Positions 33,896-41,950 of a DNA stretch of 64,000 nucleotides are shown here, piece after piece. This DNA comes from Pseudarthrobacter sp. MM222. Lineage in GTDB: Bacteria; Actinomycetota; Actinomycetes; Actinomycetales; Micrococcaceae. The translations under genes were made by a program, and so were the position numbers. The DNA lies in the NCBI RefSeq assembly GCF_947090775.1, contig NZ_OX352321.1, forward strand, positions 186,001 to 250,000. The letters are read 5' to 3'. Numbering within the stretch: the stretch's first letter is position 1; every line of letters begins with the position of its first letter. The notes beneath the pieces are model-generated. The model searched no databases and was not told where the DNA came from. It saw only the letters and a program-made list of their open reading frames with translations.

Positions 33896-34918
33896 ATGAA
33901 CCCCGTTGACGCCCTCAATGAGATTGCATTCTGGCTCGAACGCGAGCTTGCCCCCACCTTCAAGGTGCAGGCGTTCCGGAAGGCGGCCGCAATTATTGCC
34001 GCGGTCGAGCCGGAGGAGCTCGCGACGCGGGCGCGGGACGGCCGGCTCAAGCGGATGAAGGGGATCGGTGACCGGACCTTTCAGGTCATTCAGGAATCCC
34101 TCGACGGTGAAGTGCCCGAGTATCTGGCCGGACTGCGCAGCCGGGGCTCCCAACCACTGGCGGAAGGCGGCGGCGAGCTGCTGGGCTTGCTTCGGGGGGA
34201 TCTGCACAGCCACAGCGACTGGTCCGACGGAGGATCGCCGATCGAGCTCATGGTGGATGCCGCGCAGCTGCTGGGCCGCGAGTACCTGGCCCTGACGGAC
34301 CATTCGCCGAACCTCAAGATCGCGAACGGCCTAAGTTCCGAGCGACTGACCGAGCAGCTAACCGTCGTTGCGGGGATCAACGACGGCGGTGCGGGGGAGT
34401 TCCGGCTCCTCAGGGGCATCGAGGTCGACATCCTGGAGGACGGCAGCCTGGACCAGACGGCGGAGATGCTCTCAGCGCTGGACGTTGTGGTGGCGAGCGT
34501 CCATTCGAAGCTCCGCTCCGACAAGCGCACCATGACCCGGCGCATGCTCGGGGGCATCACCGACCCGCACACCAATGTGCTGGGACACTGCACCGGCCGG
34601 CTGCTCCAGGGGTCGAGGGGGACCCGCCCCGAGTCCGAGTTCGACGCGGAGACCGTATTTGCCGCCTGCGCGGAAAACAACGTGGCAGTGGAGATCAATT
34701 CGAGGCCGGAACGACAGGACCCGCCGGACCGGCTGATCCAGTTGGCCCTCGACGCCGGATGTCTGTTCAGCATTGACAGCGACGCCCATGCCCCGGGCCA
34801 GCTCGATTTCCTCCAGTACGGGGCGGAGCGGGCCGCAGCCAACGGTGTCCCCGCGGACCGGATCATCACCACCTGGCCGCTGGAACGCCTGCTGGCGTGG
34901 ACCACGTCCGGGGCCTGA
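33896..34918 (+). CDS. PHP-domain phosphoesterase with N-terminal helix-hairpin-helix, PolX-like without polymerase
   Basis: 340 residues. The first 90 residues resemble the helical N-terminus of PolX (NEIAFWLERELAPTFKVQAF, RMKGIGDRTFQVIQESL). From about residue 105 there is a PHP domain with metal ligands GDLHSHSDWSDGG, LTDHSP, GIEVDILEDG, ASVHS, LGHCTGRLL, EINSRPER and DSDAHAP. A PolX protein would be nearly 570 residues with a polymerase domain between; that part is absent. Likely a nuclease or phosphoesterase acting on DNA ends (inference). ATG 33896 is chosen since the region before it shows no conserved coding. Confidence 0.85.
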   Translation: MNPVDALNEIAFWLERELAPTFKVQAFRKAAAIIAAVEPEELATRARDGRLKRMKGIGDRTFQVIQESLDGEVPEYLAGLRSRGSQPLAEGGGELLGLLRGDLHSHSDWSDGGSPIELMVDAAQLLGREYLALTDHSPNLKIANGLSSERLTEQLTVVAGINDGGAGEFRLLRGIEVDILEDGSLDQTAEMLSALDVVVASVHSKLRSDKRTMTRRMLGGITDPHTNVLGHCTGRLLQGSRGTRPESEFDAETVFAACAENNVAVEINSRPERQDPPDRLIQLALDAGCLFSIDSDAHAPGQLDFLQYGAERAAANGVPADRIITTWPLERLLAWTTSGA

Positions 34919-34988
34919 GCTTGCCGCGGGGCTATGGGTGCGGGCGTTTCGAGGGTGGCGCCGGGGGACATGCCCTCCGCCCGCCGTG

Positions 34989-35044
34989 AACTGCTCCCCG
35001 GAAGTTGGACTGAGAAATTCAGTTCCGACTCCCGGGGAGCAGTT
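34989..35044 (+). promoter_or_regulatory. Left-end hairpin that buries the orfA ribosome site
   Basis: AACTGCTCCCCGG (34989-35001) pairs exactly with CCGGGGAGCAGTT (35032-35044), and most of the bases between also pair, giving a long stem with a small loop. The only Shine-Dalgarno for orfA, GGGGAG at 35034-35039, is in the right arm, 7 nt before ATG 35047. Transcripts that enter from outside would fold and hide it, while those starting inside the left end could not. TTTT follows the stem, so it may also terminate read-through. Confidence 0.7.
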
Positions 35045-35046
35045 TT

Positions 35047-35535
35047 ATGCATGTACGTAGTCCGTTATCCGAAGTTCAGCGCGAGGCCGCTGTAGCGTGG
35101 TTTGAGAAGGGCATCGCGGATAAAGCGGCTGCGCGGCTGTTGGGTGTGTCGCACTCGCCGGTCCAGCTTCTCTATCTGCGGTGGAGGATCCATGGTCGAG
35201 GAGCGCTGGTGGCCAAGCCGACGAAACAGGTGTATTCGTTCGAACTCAAGCTCGCATTAGTCGAACGGTTCATCGCGGGCGAGACCGCCCAGGATCTCGC
35301 GGCGGAGGCTGGCCTGTCCTCGTCCGGGTTACTCAAAAACTGGGCGGCTGCCTATCGTCGCGAGGGCCCGGACGCCTTGCGGCCGAAGCCTAAAAGCAGG
35401 CCCAGGGAACCCGATTCCCCGCCGTCGGCGGAGCTGCCCGAGCTGGAACGGCTGCGCCGGGAGAACGAACGGCTCCGGGCGGAGGTGGCCTACCTGGGAA
35501 AATTGCGGGCCTTGAGGGCGCAGGAACGACGGTGA
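35047..35535 (+). CDS. IS3-family OrfA (DNA-binding part of transposase)
   Basis: 162 residues. Two helix-turn-helix segments (DKAAARLLGVSHSPVQLLYL and ETAQDLAAEAGLSSSGLLKN) and a C-terminal leucine-zipper-like helix ELERLRRENERLRAEVAYLG, as in IS150-group OrfA. Binds the IS ends and joins OrfB by frameshifting into the full transposase. Its stop overlaps the GTG of orfB. Confidence 0.92.
   Translation: MHVRSPLSEVQREAAVAWFEKGIADKAAARLLGVSHSPVQLLYLRWRIHGRGALVAKPTKQVYSFELKLALVERFIAGETAQDLAAEAGLSSSGLLKNWAAAYRREGPDALRPKPKSRPREPDSPPSAELPELERLRRENERLRAEVAYLGKLRALRAQERR
35496..35502 (+). other. Programmed -1 frameshift heptamer GGGAAAA
   Basis: G GGA AAA in the orfA frame fits the X-XXY-YYZ rule. 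After slipping back one base the ribosome enters the orfB frame, which has no stop between 35499 and the orfB start, giving a continuous OrfAB protein. Known IS3 elements use such a shift, most often at A6G. Not tested. Confidence 0.7.
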
Positions 35536-36386
35536 AGGTTCAGACCCTCATCGCCCTCAAGGCGGACTTCCCCCTTGCGGTGCTGCTGCAGGCCGCCGGC
35601 CTGGCCCGGTCCACGTTCTTCTACCACCAGGCCCGCCTCCAGGCCCCCGATCCGCAAGCGGCGATCAAAGCCGCGGTCACAGAGATCTTCGAGAAGAACC
35701 ATGGCCGCTACGGGCATCGCCGCATCCACACTGAACTGGCCAGGCAAGGGTGGACGGTCGCGAAGAAGACCGTGCTGAAACTCATGCGTGTGCTCCGGCT
35801 GGTCTGCAAGGTCCGAAGGAAGAAACGCTACAACTCCTACCAGGGCGAGCAGGGCAGGATTGCCCCGAACGTCCTGAACCGCCGGTTCGAGGCCGATGAA
35901 CCCAACCAGAAGTGGGTGACGGATGTGACCGAGTTCAGCGTCGGGGACCGGAAGCTCTACCTCTCACCGGTCATGGACCTCTTCGACCGGCAGATCATCT
36001 CCCATTCGATCAGCTCGTCCCCGACCCTGGAACTGACCAACACCTCGCTGCGCCGGGCCCTGAACACGCTCGAGGATGGGCAGAAACCGCTCGTGCATTC
36101 GGACCAGGGTTTCCAATACCAGCACGTGTCCTGGCGCGTTCTTCTGGAGGGTGCCGGCGCGGTCCAATCGATGTCCCGCAAGGGCAACTGCTACGACAAC
36201 GCGGTGATGGAGAACTTCTTCGGCCACCTCAAGGAAGAGCTCTTCCACCACGTCCGGTTCATCAGCACCGACGCCTTGGCAGCGGCGTTGCACACGTACA
36301 TCCACTGGTACAACACCGAAAGAATCTCAACAAAGCTCAAGGGCCTGAGCCCGGCGCAATACCGTTCTCAAGCCCTCGCAGCCTAG
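35532..36386 (+). CDS. IS3-family OrfB (DDE integrase-type catalytic part)
   Basis: 284 residues. Retroviral-integrase-type core with HTH_21 region (KNHGRYGHRRIHTELARQG), first catalytic Asp in KWVTDVTEFSVGDRKLYLSP, second in PLVHSDQGFQYQ, and Glu in MSRKGNCYDNAVMENFFGHL with the following Lys. Carries out IS excision and insertion, mainly as the OrfAB fusion. Starts at GTG 35532 if made alone. Confidence 0.95.
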   Translation: MKVQTLIALKADFPLAVLLQAAGLARSTFFYHQARLQAPDPQAAIKAAVTEIFEKNHGRYGHRRIHTELARQGWTVAKKTVLKLMRVLRLVCKVRRKKRYNSYQGEQGRIAPNVLNRRFEADEPNQKWVTDVTEFSVGDRKLYLSPVMDLFDRQIISHSISSSPTLELTNTSLRRALNTLEDGQKPLVHSDQGFQYQHVSWRVLLEGAGAVQSMSRKGNCYDNAVMENFFGHLKEELFHHVRFISTDALAAALHTYIHWYNTERISTKLKGLSPAQYRSQALAA

Positions 36387-36488
36387 GCTCTACCAACCAG
36401 TCCAACTTTCGGGGACCAGTTCACCGCCACGGTTGGGCATACTGCCGTTGTGCCCATTCCTGGATGCGAGGGATGGGCATGTCCTCCG

Positions 36489-37571
36489 CTAGGGGTTGCG
36501 GGCGGCGGGCACCAGGGCCGTCGGCGAGGCCAGCGCCAGCCGATGGGTAGGCTCACCGGGGAGGCCGCTGTCCGGGTCGAGCGGGAACGTCACTAGGTCG
36601 TGGGAACGTTCGTGGGCCACATGCAGCCAGCCCTCCCGGACCAGGTGATGGCGGGGCCAGTCGCCCCCGCTGGGGAAATCCGCCAGCGGCTGCAAGGAAG
36701 TGCCGTCCGCCCCGACCTGCAGGACGCTCATCCGGTTGGAGCCGCGCACGCCCACGTAGGCGTGCCTGCCGTCCGAGGCCAAGGCAATCTCGGCGGCTGA
36801 GTCCCCGGGCAGGGCGCCGGCTTGGGTGGCCGGTCCGACGCCGGCCAGCCGGAAGGTCCCGGTGGCCGCCGACCGCTGTACGACGGCCACTTCGACCGAG
36901 TACTCGGTCACCACGAAGACGCTGCCGCTGGCGTGCTGGGCCAGATGGCGGGGGCCGCAGCCGTGCGGCAGGGCGACTTCATGGTCCAGGGCCAGGCCCG
37001 CGCCGGGAACGTAATTCCAGACCCGCAGCAGATCATGCCCCAGATCCGTCGTCATCACGCGCCCGTCCGCCAGCGTCAGGCTCGAGTGAGCCCGGCTGGG
37101 CCGGTCCGGCTCGGTTGAGGCGGCAGCGCCGAACACTGCCGCAATGCCGCCGTCGTCGTCCAGTTCAAAAAGCAGCACCCGCCCATCTCCCCAGCAGGTC
37201 ACGGTGAGGTAGCGTCCCTGCGGGTCGACGGCGACGTGGCACGGGGCTTCCCCCGTCGGCCAGGCGGGGCCAGCCGGATCGAGGCCGAACGCGCCGGCCC
37301 GGCGGTACGCGCGGAGGGTCCGGGCCTGCTCGCCCACCGCGTAGACCACAGGAAGCGAGGGGTGCGCCGCAAGGAAGGACGGTGAATCCGCCTTGGCCGC
37401 GAGGCCCAGCCAGCGCAGCGTACCGTCACGCGCGGCCCGGACGGCTCCGATGCCCTCGGCCTGGCCGCCTTTGTCCGCGGTGTAACTGCCGGTCCAGATG
37501 AGGTCCTCCGCCGCTTCGGGGGAAGTCCGTTCGGGAGTGCTCGGGGCGGAAGCCACAGATTCGAATGCCAT
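36489..37571 (-). CDS. Beta-propeller lactonase (6-phosphogluconolactonase family)
   Basis: 360 residues from ATG 37571 (AGGA seven nt upstream); the open frame to 38078 overlaps the divergent methyltransferase and is not used. Seven-bladed propeller repeats: LIWTGSYTADKGGQAEGIGA, FLAAHPSLPVVYAVGE, APCHVAVDPQGRYLTVTCWG, MTTDLGHDLLRVWNYVPGAG, GCGPRHLAQHASGSVFVVTE, IALASDGRHAYVGVRGSNRM. Family members hydrolyse 6-phosphogluconolactone or related lactones; substrate here untested. Lies just after the IS element. Confidence 0.82.
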   Translation of the reverse strand: MAFESVASAPSTPERTSPEAAEDLIWTGSYTADKGGQAEGIGAVRAARDGTLRWLGLAAKADSPSFLAAHPSLPVVYAVGEQARTLRAYRRAGAFGLDPAGPAWPTGEAPCHVAVDPQGRYLTVTCWGDGRVLLFELDDDGGIAAVFGAAASTEPDRPSRAHSSLTLADGRVMTTDLGHDLLRVWNYVPGAGLALDHEVALPHGCGPRHLAQHASGSVFVVTEYSVEVAVVQRSAATGTFRLAGVGPATQAGALPGDSAAEIALASDGRHAYVGVRGSNRMSVLQVGADGTSLQPLADFPSGGDWPRHHLVREGWLHVAHERSHDLVTFPLDPDSGLPGEPTHRLALASPTALVPAARNP

Positions 37572-37635
37572 GGTGCCATCCTGCCACTTCGATAGCATGG
37601 GGTCCCGAGCACCAGGAGCGGAAAGGGGCATTGCC

Positions 37636-38484
37636 ATGACGGGATCAACGGTGTCCCAATTTCCCCCTTCCCGCAGGGACCCGGCCCTCATCGCCTCGCT
37701 CGCTGCGAGGCTCCGCGCTGCCGGCTGCGTCTTCGCCGAGGAAGAAGCCCGGTTACTGACCGCCTCCGCGACGTCCACCGGGCAGCTTGATGCCCTCGTG
37801 GAACGGCGGGGCAACGGGGTGCCGCTTGAGCACCTTTTGGGTTGGGCGGAGTTCTGCGGGCTGCGGATCGGCGTGGATACCGGCGTCTTCGTCCCGCGCC
37901 GGCGCACCGAGTACCTGGTAGAGCAGGCAGCCCTGCTGCTGCGGGCATCCCGGCCACCGTTTTCCCCATCCGGCGGCGCCCGTCCGCCTGTCGTCGTCGA
38001 CCTGTGCTGCGGTTCGGGGGCAGTCGGCGCGGCGCTCGCGGTGCGGGCAGGTCCGGTGGAGCTGCACGCCTCGGACATCGATGCGGCCGCGGTCCGCTGC
38101 GCCCGCCGGAACCTGCTCCCGCACGGAGGGGAGGTCTACGAGGGCGATCTGTATGGTCCGCTGCCGGCCCGGCTGCGCGGACGCGTCGAAGTGCTGGCGG
38201 TAAATGCGCCCTACGTGCCGTCCGCGGGGATCCCGAGCATGCCGCAGGAAGCCCGCCTGCACGAGCCGCTGATCTCCCTGGACGGTGGTGCTGACGGGCT
38301 GGACGTGCAACGACGGGTGGCCGCCGCGGCGCCGCAATGGCTGGCGCCGGGCGGCCACCTGCTGGTTGAAACGAGCCGGCGGCAGGCGCCGCTGACCGTG
38401 GACCTGTTCCTGGCTAACGGGTTGACCGCACGGGTGGCCAGCTCCGAGGAACTGGACGCCACGGTGGTCATCGGCAGATTCTAG
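37636..38484 (+). CDS. PrmC/HemK-related protein-(glutamine-N5) methyltransferase homologue
   Basis: 282 residues from ATG 37636 (AAAGGGG seven nt upstream). N-terminal helical part (RLLTASATSTGQLDALVERR, GVPLEHLLGWAEFCGLRIGV), then PRRRTEYLVEQAA, SAM site VVVDLCCGSGAVGAAL and the substrate motif as VNAPYVP, where true PrmC has NPPY. This NAPY branch occurs as a second PrmC-like protein in actinobacteria and its target is not known. Ends overlapping the YtxH-like gene on the other strand by 4 nt. Confidence 0.82.
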   Translation: MTGSTVSQFPPSRRDPALIASLAARLRAAGCVFAEEEARLLTASATSTGQLDALVERRGNGVPLEHLLGWAEFCGLRIGVDTGVFVPRRRTEYLVEQAALLLRASRPPFSPSGGARPPVVVDLCCGSGAVGAALAVRAGPVELHASDIDAAAVRCARRNLLPHGGEVYEGDLYGPLPARLRGRVEVLAVNAPYVPSAGIPSMPQEARLHEPLISLDGGADGLDVQRRVAAAAPQWLAPGGHLLVETSRRQAPLTVDLFLANGLTARVASSEELDATVVIGRF

Positions 38485-38975
38485 GCTGTCTTGTCCGGGT
38501 TGACGTTCGCCGCGGCCCCGCCGGGCGTCGCGCCGCCCTCGTCCGACCAGTCCTGGCCGGTCCGGTCGTTCAGGGCAGGATCCGACTCGACGTCACGGGC
38601 AGTTGCGGATGACGTGGTTCCCAGGTTCACCGTTTCCGGATGCGTGCTGTGCGCCGGAATGGTCCCGCCATCGGCGGCAGCCGTGGTGGATCCGTCACCG
38701 GGAGTTTTGGCCGCCCCGCTGCGGGAGTCCTCCCGACGGACGGCCGAGCCGATTACGGTGCCGGCCCGCCGGGCGGCCTCGGTCAGCTGCTCCGACACCT
38801 CGGGCGCCTTTTCCTTCACAGCCTCCGAAGCGGCGGTGATCTTGTCCTGGACCGGCTTGCTTTCCCACAGGGCCGCCGCCCGGGATTTCAGCTTTTCGTA
38901 GGCTGCACGTCCGGACCGTGATCCGAGAACGTAGCCCGCGGCTATTCCGGTGCCGAAAAGAAATTTGCCTTTCAT
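38481..38975 (-). CDS. YtxH-like membrane-associated protein
   Basis: 164 residues. N-terminal Gly-rich hydrophobic segment FLFGTGIAAGYVLGSRSGRAA followed by a helical amphipathic region (KSRAAALWESKPVQDKITAA) like YtxH-domain proteins, then a long polar, Ala/Thr/Gly-rich disordered tail. AGGAG six nt before ATG. Probably a stress-related envelope protein; no enzyme motif. Confidence 0.65.
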   Translation of the reverse strand: MKGKFLFGTGIAAGYVLGSRSGRAAYEKLKSRAAALWESKPVQDKITAASEAVKEKAPEVSEQLTEAARRAGTVIGSAVRREDSRSGAAKTPGDGSTTAAADGGTIPAHSTHPETVNLGTTSSATARDVESDPALNDRTGQDWSDEGGATPGGAAANVNPDKTA

Positions 38976-39030
38976 GCTGTACTCCTGCTCTTTGGTGGTG
39001 TCAGTGAATAGGAAGTCATGCCGTGTGCCA

Positions 39031-39067
39031 AAAAACCGGCCCCAGGAAAAAATCCCGGGACCGGTTT
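39031..39067 (-). terminator. Terminator of the GlsB-like gene (minus strand)
   Basis: On the minus strand AAACCGGTCCCGGG and CCTGGGGCCGGTTT form a stem of 14 pairs with two mismatches, loop ATTTTTT, then a run of T. Lies 17 bp after the stop of the GlsB-like gene. Confidence 0.75.
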
Positions 39068-39083
39068 CCGGTCGCGTTCAGCT

Positions 39084-39347
39084 TTAGCGGGCTGAACGCT
39101 TGGTGATCATGCCGTAAACCAGCAGGACGATGATCGCACCGCCGATGGCCAGCAGCCAGGTGGACAGCGAGAAGAACTCGTTGAGACCCACACCGAAGAG
39201 CGCGCTGCCAATAAAACCACCAAGGAGTGCGCCAACAACGCCGAGGATCAGCGTGATGATGATGCCACCGCCCTGACGGCCCGGGAGGATTGCCTTAGCA
39301 ATCGCACCAGCGATAAGACCCAGAAGCAGAAATCCGAGAAAACCCAT
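39084..39347 (-). CDS. GlsB/YeaQ/YmgE-family small membrane stress protein
   Basis: 87 residues from ATG 39347, with AAGGAA eight nt upstream. Three hydrophobic helices: MGFLGFLLLGLIAGAIAKAI with PGRQGGG turn, GIIITLILGVVGALLGGFIG, and STWLLAIGGAIIVLLVYGMI. This is the transglycosylase-associated (Transgly_assoc) pattern; role in general stress is known for relatives, mechanism unclear. Confidence 0.9.
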   Translation of the reverse strand: MGFLGFLLLGLIAGAIAKAILPGRQGGGIIITLILGVVGALLGGFIGSALFGVGLNEFFSLSTWLLAIGGAIIVLLVYGMITKRSAR

Positions 39348-39545
39348 TTTATTGTTCCTTCTTCTTTCATTGAGGAGACACCCGGGTTGCCGGGTGCGCT
39401 TCATCCTTCTGCCTCAATACTAATCATGCTTACTAAAAAATTGCCACTTGAGCATCGCGGAATATCTTGCCGCACCAGCCGGCAATGTGTATTTCCGGCC
39501 GAAAACAGGCTGGACGGCCCCGTCTCCGGGTCCCCGCTGCGGAGT

Positions 39546-39815
39546 TCACCACGTGTAGTCCTCCGGTGCGCTCCGGTGACCCGGGAAGATTTCGTCCAGC
39601 CGCTTGAGAGCATCGGCGTCGAGCGGCACGCCGGGCGCACGGCGGCCGCTGCCGCCGTAGACGTTGGCGGTGTCGAAGAAGCTGATGCCGGAATCCAGGG
39701 CCGCGTTCATCATGGAGTGCGCGGCTGGTTCGCCGGTCTGCGGCCCGAAGTTCACGGTGCCAAGGCAGAGCCGGGAGACTTTCAGGCCGGAGCGGCCCAG
39801 CTGCGTGTATTGCAT
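39546..39815 (-). pseudogene. Aldo/keto reductase gene with large internal deletion
   Basis: 89 residues from ATG 39815 (AAGGA upstream). The first 58 match an aldo/keto reductase N-terminus (QYTQLGRSGLKVSRLCLGTV, GISFFDTANVYGGSGRR), with catalytic Asp and Tyr, but the text then jumps to APGVPLDADALKRLDEIFPG and HRSAPEDYTW, the family C-terminus. About 220-240 residues of the barrel, including catalytic Lys and His and the NADPH site, are missing without loss of frame. The product cannot be a functional reductase by the usual mechanism. Either a decaying gene or a short reading frame kept by chance. Confidence 0.75.
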
Positions 39816-39895
39816 GGCGTCGTCCTTCGGTGGGCCGGCCACCAGGTTGCGGCGCGCTCCCCGGCAGCGCCCCAGCCGCGCCCCGGCCGCGGACC

Positions 39896-40105
39896 TCAGC
39901 GCTCCAGGCGGAACCCGAGCTTGATGGTCACCTGCCAGTCGGCCACTTCGCCGTTTTCGAGATGACCGCGGATTTCCTTCACTTCAAACCAGTCGAGGTT
40001 GCGCAGTGTCTTTGCCGCCTCGGAGATGCCGTTGCGGACGGCCGCATCAACGCCCTCATTCGAGGTTCCGACAATTTCAGAAATGCTGTAAGTGTGATTA
40101 GGCAA
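39896..40105 (-). CDS. Dodecin family flavin-binding protein
   Basis: 69 residues. SISEIVGTSNEGVDAAVRNG, LRNLDWFEVKEIRGHLENGE and VADWQVTIKLGFRLE are the dodecin pattern, including the Trp of WFEVKEIRG that stacks on the flavin. Forms hollow dodecamers that store or buffer flavin. Start is TTG 40105 with GAGGAG five nt upstream. Confidence 0.92.
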   Translation of the reverse strand: MPNHTYSISEIVGTSNEGVDAAVRNGISEAAKTLRNLDWFEVKEIRGHLENGEVADWQVTIKLGFRLER

Positions 40106-40157
40106 CTTCGCTCCTCGTGATCGTCCTCGATGCCCGGCTGCGGGCCGTTCCTGCAGA

Positions 40158-41060
40158 TTAGCCGACAGAGCGCGGCTGGACTAGGGGTGCGGGGAGGGGG
40201 CCTGCGGACGGGACAACCGGGCCCGGCTGCGGGCGCTTCGCGGCCAGCGGCACGCCGTCGCCCCCGGGGCGGACGCGGCGCACCAGCCAGGGCAGCAGAT
40301 AGTTGGCGAACCAGACGACGTCACCTGCCCTGTTGTCCCGCCAGCTGCCGACCGGGAGCGGTTTGGGTTGCAGCGGCAGCAGGCTGTGCGTTACATCCAA
40401 GGTGTCCAGGACCATTGCGGCGATGGTGTGGTGGCCCAACGGTGAGAAATGCAGGCGGTCCGGATCCCACATTTGCGGATCCGAGAGTTGGCGCAGCGTC
40501 CAGAGGTCAGCGATCACACCGTTGTGGCGCGCCGCGATTGTCCGGATGTTTTCGTTAAACACCGCCACTTTGCCCCGGATATGGCTGAACAACGGAGTGT
40601 CGCCCCAGTCCGGGCCGGTGAACAGGACGATGGTCGCTCCCGTGGCGCTGAGCATGCCCACGCCGGCGTCCAGCATTGCGGCCAGCCGGTCCGGGTCGCT
40701 GCGGTGAAAAACCAGGTCATTGCCACCGGCGGACAGGGTGACGAGGTCAGGCTTCAACGCGACGGCCGGCCCCAGCTGCTGGTCCAGGATCTGCCGCATC
40801 ACCAGGCCGCTGACGGCGAGATTGGCGTAGGCGAAGTCCCTCCGTCCGGCACTCAGCTCTTCGGCAATACGGTCCGCCCAGCCCCTGATGCCCCCGGGGC
40901 TGCGCGGCTCGGGGTCCCCAATACCCGCGGTGAATGAGTCGCCCATCGCAACGTACCGGCCCCAAGGCCCTGCGCTCCCTGCACCCGGGGGGTGGCCCCT
41001 GATGCGGTCTGGGGCGACGGGATGGCCGGCGCCGGAATCGAAGAAACGGGCCGCATTCAC
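40158..41060 (-). CDS. SGNH/GDSL-family hydrolase
   Basis: 300 residues. Block I YVAMGDSFTAGIGDPEP (nucleophile Ser), block II Gly in NLAVSGLVMRQIL, block III SAGGNDLVF (Asn), block V DPDRLHFSPLGHH (Asp, His): a complete SGNH esterase/lipase catalytic set. The C-terminal 70 residues are Pro/Arg-rich and variable. Start GTG 41060 gives a 36-residue lead before block I; no signal peptide, so probably cytosolic. Confidence 0.85.
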   Translation of the reverse strand: MNAARFFDSGAGHPVAPDRIRGHPPGAGSAGPWGRYVAMGDSFTAGIGDPEPRSPGGIRGWADRIAEELSAGRRDFAYANLAVSGLVMRQILDQQLGPAVALKPDLVTLSAGGNDLVFHRSDPDRLAAMLDAGVGMLSATGATIVLFTGPDWGDTPLFSHIRGKVAVFNENIRTIAARHNGVIADLWTLRQLSDPQMWDPDRLHFSPLGHHTIAAMVLDTLDVTHSLLPLQPKPLPVGSWRDNRAGDVVWFANYLLPWLVRRVRPGGDGVPLAAKRPQPGPVVPSAGPLPAPLVQPRSVG

Positions 41061-41140
41061 ATTATTAGCAATACGCCGGTATTCCGGGGTTCGGTAGGTC
41101 CTAAGGACCTATAAACACCGCCGCAGGCTCGGAGTGCCGC

Positions 41141-41851
41141 CTAGGCGGAACGCACCTTGAGGACGTAGCTCTTGAGGTCGTCGAGCGTCTGCTGCATGTG
41201 GGCGTCCATGGCGTCGCGGGCGCGGTGCGGATCCCGTGAGGCCAGGGCGTCCGCGATCTGCTGATGGTGCCAGATGGCATGCTCCTGGATATCCGGCACC
41301 TTCGAGGTCTCGGTGCGGCGCTTCTCCAGGATCCGGTGCAGGGGTTCGAACAGCACTGCGGCAAAGACGTTTTCGGAGGCTTTGAGGATGAGGTCGTGGA
41401 ACGCCAGGTCCGCCTCCACGAAAACCGCGAGGTCGTTGCTGCCGTGGGCGGCGCGCATGGCCTCCAAGTGCCCGTAGAGACTCGCGAGGTCGGCGTCGCC
41501 GATCCGGGCCGCGGCCAGTTCGCAGGCGCCGCTTTCCAGCATCCGGCGGAGTTCGATCAGCTGGACGGCCGCAGAGGCATCGTTCTTCCCCTCCGAGGCT
41601 GCCCGCAGGACGGCCTCCAGGGATGCCCAACGGTTCAGCGGGTTCACGAACGTTCCCCGGCCCCGCTCCACGCTGAGGATGCGCTGGGCCTCCAGCGTTT
41701 TCATGGCCTCCCGCACGGTCATCCGGCTGACCTCGTGCCGCGCGCTTAGCTCGAGTTCGCCGGGGACGCTTGTTCCCGGCGGAAACTCCCCGGCAATGAT
41801 CCGGTCCAGCAGTTCGTCCGCCACCACTCCGACCAACGATTTCCTAGCCAA
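41141..41851 (-). CDS. GntR/FadR-family regulator of the acid-sugar operon
   Basis: 236 residues from TTG 41851. N-terminal GntR winged helix (PPGTSVPGELELSARHEVSR followed by MTVREAMKTLEAQRILSVER with GRGTFV), C-terminal FCD domain with metal/ligand residues (FVEADLAFHDLILKASEN, HHQQIADALASRDPHRARDA). Divergent from the DUF1537 kinase gene with the perfect palindrome AAGATGTCAGACATCTT between them, the expected operator. Likely a repressor released by a sugar-acid intermediate (inference). Confidence 0.88.
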   Translation of the reverse strand: MARKSLVGVVADELLDRIIAGEFPPGTSVPGELELSARHEVSRMTVREAMKTLEAQRILSVERGRGTFVNPLNRWASLEAVLRAASEGKNDASAAVQLIELRRMLESGACELAAARIGDADLASLYGHLEAMRAAHGSNDLAVFVEADLAFHDLILKASENVFAAVLFEPLHRILEKRRTETSKVPDIQEHAIWHHQQIADALASRDPHRARDAMDAHMQQTLDDLKSYVLKVRSA

Positions 41852-41950
41852 TATTCCCCGTCCAGCGACTTGGTCTTGCGTGATGTTCCCGCTCGGAGCA
41901 CAGTCTACTTGCGCGCCTTTGTGCCTTATGACACACTATCACTCGGACAT

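Larger units (their letters stand above)
34987..36423 (+). mobile_element. Intact IS3-family insertion sequence (IS150-like)
   Basis: 1437 bp. Terminal inverted repeats of 26 bp: left end 34987-35012 starting TGAACTGCTCCCCG, right end 36398-36423 whose complement starts TGAACTGGTCCCCG, differing at two places. Flanked by CCG at 34984-34986 and 36424-36426, a 3-bp target duplication as expected for the family. Two overlapping ORFs with a -1 frameshift site. All catalytic residues present, so it may be active. Inserted between convergent genes (PHP protein and lactonase), so it disrupts no gene. Confidence 0.95.

Noticed and set aside
30637..34918. Genomic island integrated at tRNA-Lys
   Set aside because: No integrase gene and no second copy of the tRNA 3' end was found downstream in the window; genes there look like ordinary chromosome.
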